From Rhodospirillales bacterium (GTDB taxonomy: Bacteria > Pseudomonadota > Alphaproteobacteria > Rhodospirillales > Casp-alpha2): a DNA stretch of 64,000 nucleotides. The translations under genes and the position numbers were made by a program. This document shows, in pieces, positions 63,979-64,000 of this stretch. Under the pieces are notes generated by a model, which was not told where the DNA came from, made no database searches, and was given only the letters and a program-made list of their open reading frames with translations. The stretch spans positions 62,001 to 126,000 of the forward strand of contig JAEPQO010000004.1 of the NCBI GenBank assembly GCA_017640505.1. The letters are read 5' to 3'. The first letter of the stretch is position 1, and every line of letters starts with the position of its first letter.

Positions 63979-64000
63979 ATTCCCGCGCAGGCGCGAGTCC
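63979..64000. repeat. REP-like palindrome at window edge
   Basis: Partly palindromic ATTCCCGCGCAGGCGCGAGTCC after the last gene, of the type found scattered between genes in alphaproteobacteria. The element runs off the window end. Confidence 0.45.

Overview
The window is a GC-rich bacterial chromosome segment that reads as an alphaproteobacterium, most likely of the Rhodospirillales. The clues are the order of the atp genes (atpHAGDC directly downstream of priA), the linked TCA cluster sdhCDAB / mdh-sucCD-sucAB-lpdA, the ffh-rpsP-rimM-trmD-rplS-leuCDB block, a mesaconyl-CoA hydratase of the ethylmalonyl-CoA pathway type, a C-terminally processed Gram-negative sortase pair, and DUF484-xerC. 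Genus cannot be fixed from the sequence alone. Nearly all of the window is dense core genome. No IS element, prophage, CRISPR array, rRNA or tRNA was seen.

Layout: 1-753 is the 3' end of an O-acetylhomoserine sulfhydrylase-type PLP gene. 806-3549 (-) holds a class GN sortase and its VIT/vWA target. 3719-8421 holds aspartate aminotransferase, a secreted PDC-like sensor protein and a chemoreceptor. 8456-13918 holds htpG, a CheY-like receiver, a Suv3-like helicase and an S4 protein. 13929-14991 (-) is a pair of GNAT acetyltransferases. 15059-19953 (-) is the F1 part of ATP synthase, followed on the same strand by priA upstream (20231-22450). 22524-24184 (+) is DUF484-xerC. 24193-26819 (-) is an arsR-permease-MFS arsenical/metal cassette with a recognisable operator, followed by an AT-richer two-TM coiled-coil orphan (26969-28366). 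28375-37887 (-) is the lpdA-sucB-sucA-cupin-sucD-sucC-mdh operon (written 3' to 5'), with zapE and a COG4091 dehydrogenase upstream. 40714-42497 holds a fatty acid hydroxylase, a PaiB-like protein and DUF6494. 42586-45942 (-) is sdhCDAB. A 696-bp intergenic region (45943-46638) carries a sdh promoter, two DnaA boxes and a candidate structured RNA. 46639-50172 holds mesaconyl-CoA hydratase, a CitE-like lyase, pdxY and a response regulator. 50240-51444 (-) is asd with a newly noticed leader peptide. 51563-53989 holds lrgAB-like genes, a hydrolase and a lipoprotein. 54129-61205 (-) is leuB-leuD-leuC-rplS-trmD-rimM-rpsP-ffh. 61378-63973 holds a PAS_5 protein, a ferredoxin-like protein and a beta-propeller lipoprotein.

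How it fits together: the window supplies most of the TCA cycle from 2-oxoglutarate to oxaloacetate (sucAB, lpdA, sucCD, sdhCDAB, mdh), the catalytic head of ATP synthase, two enzymes that link to C5 acyl-CoA metabolism, and the leucine and aspartate-family biosynthesis genes.

The most interesting observation is upstream of asd: a promoter-like pair, a ribosome site, a 15-codon reading frame in which 9 residues are Thr or Lys, and overlapping alternative hairpins. This has the architecture of an amino-acid attenuator for an enzyme of the Thr/Lys/Met pathway. Other points worth a look are the possible ~375-nt structured RNA next to sdhC, histone-H1-like Lys/Ala/Pro tails on both SucA and Mdh, acidic repeat tails on bS16 and bL19, and the sortase/target pair.
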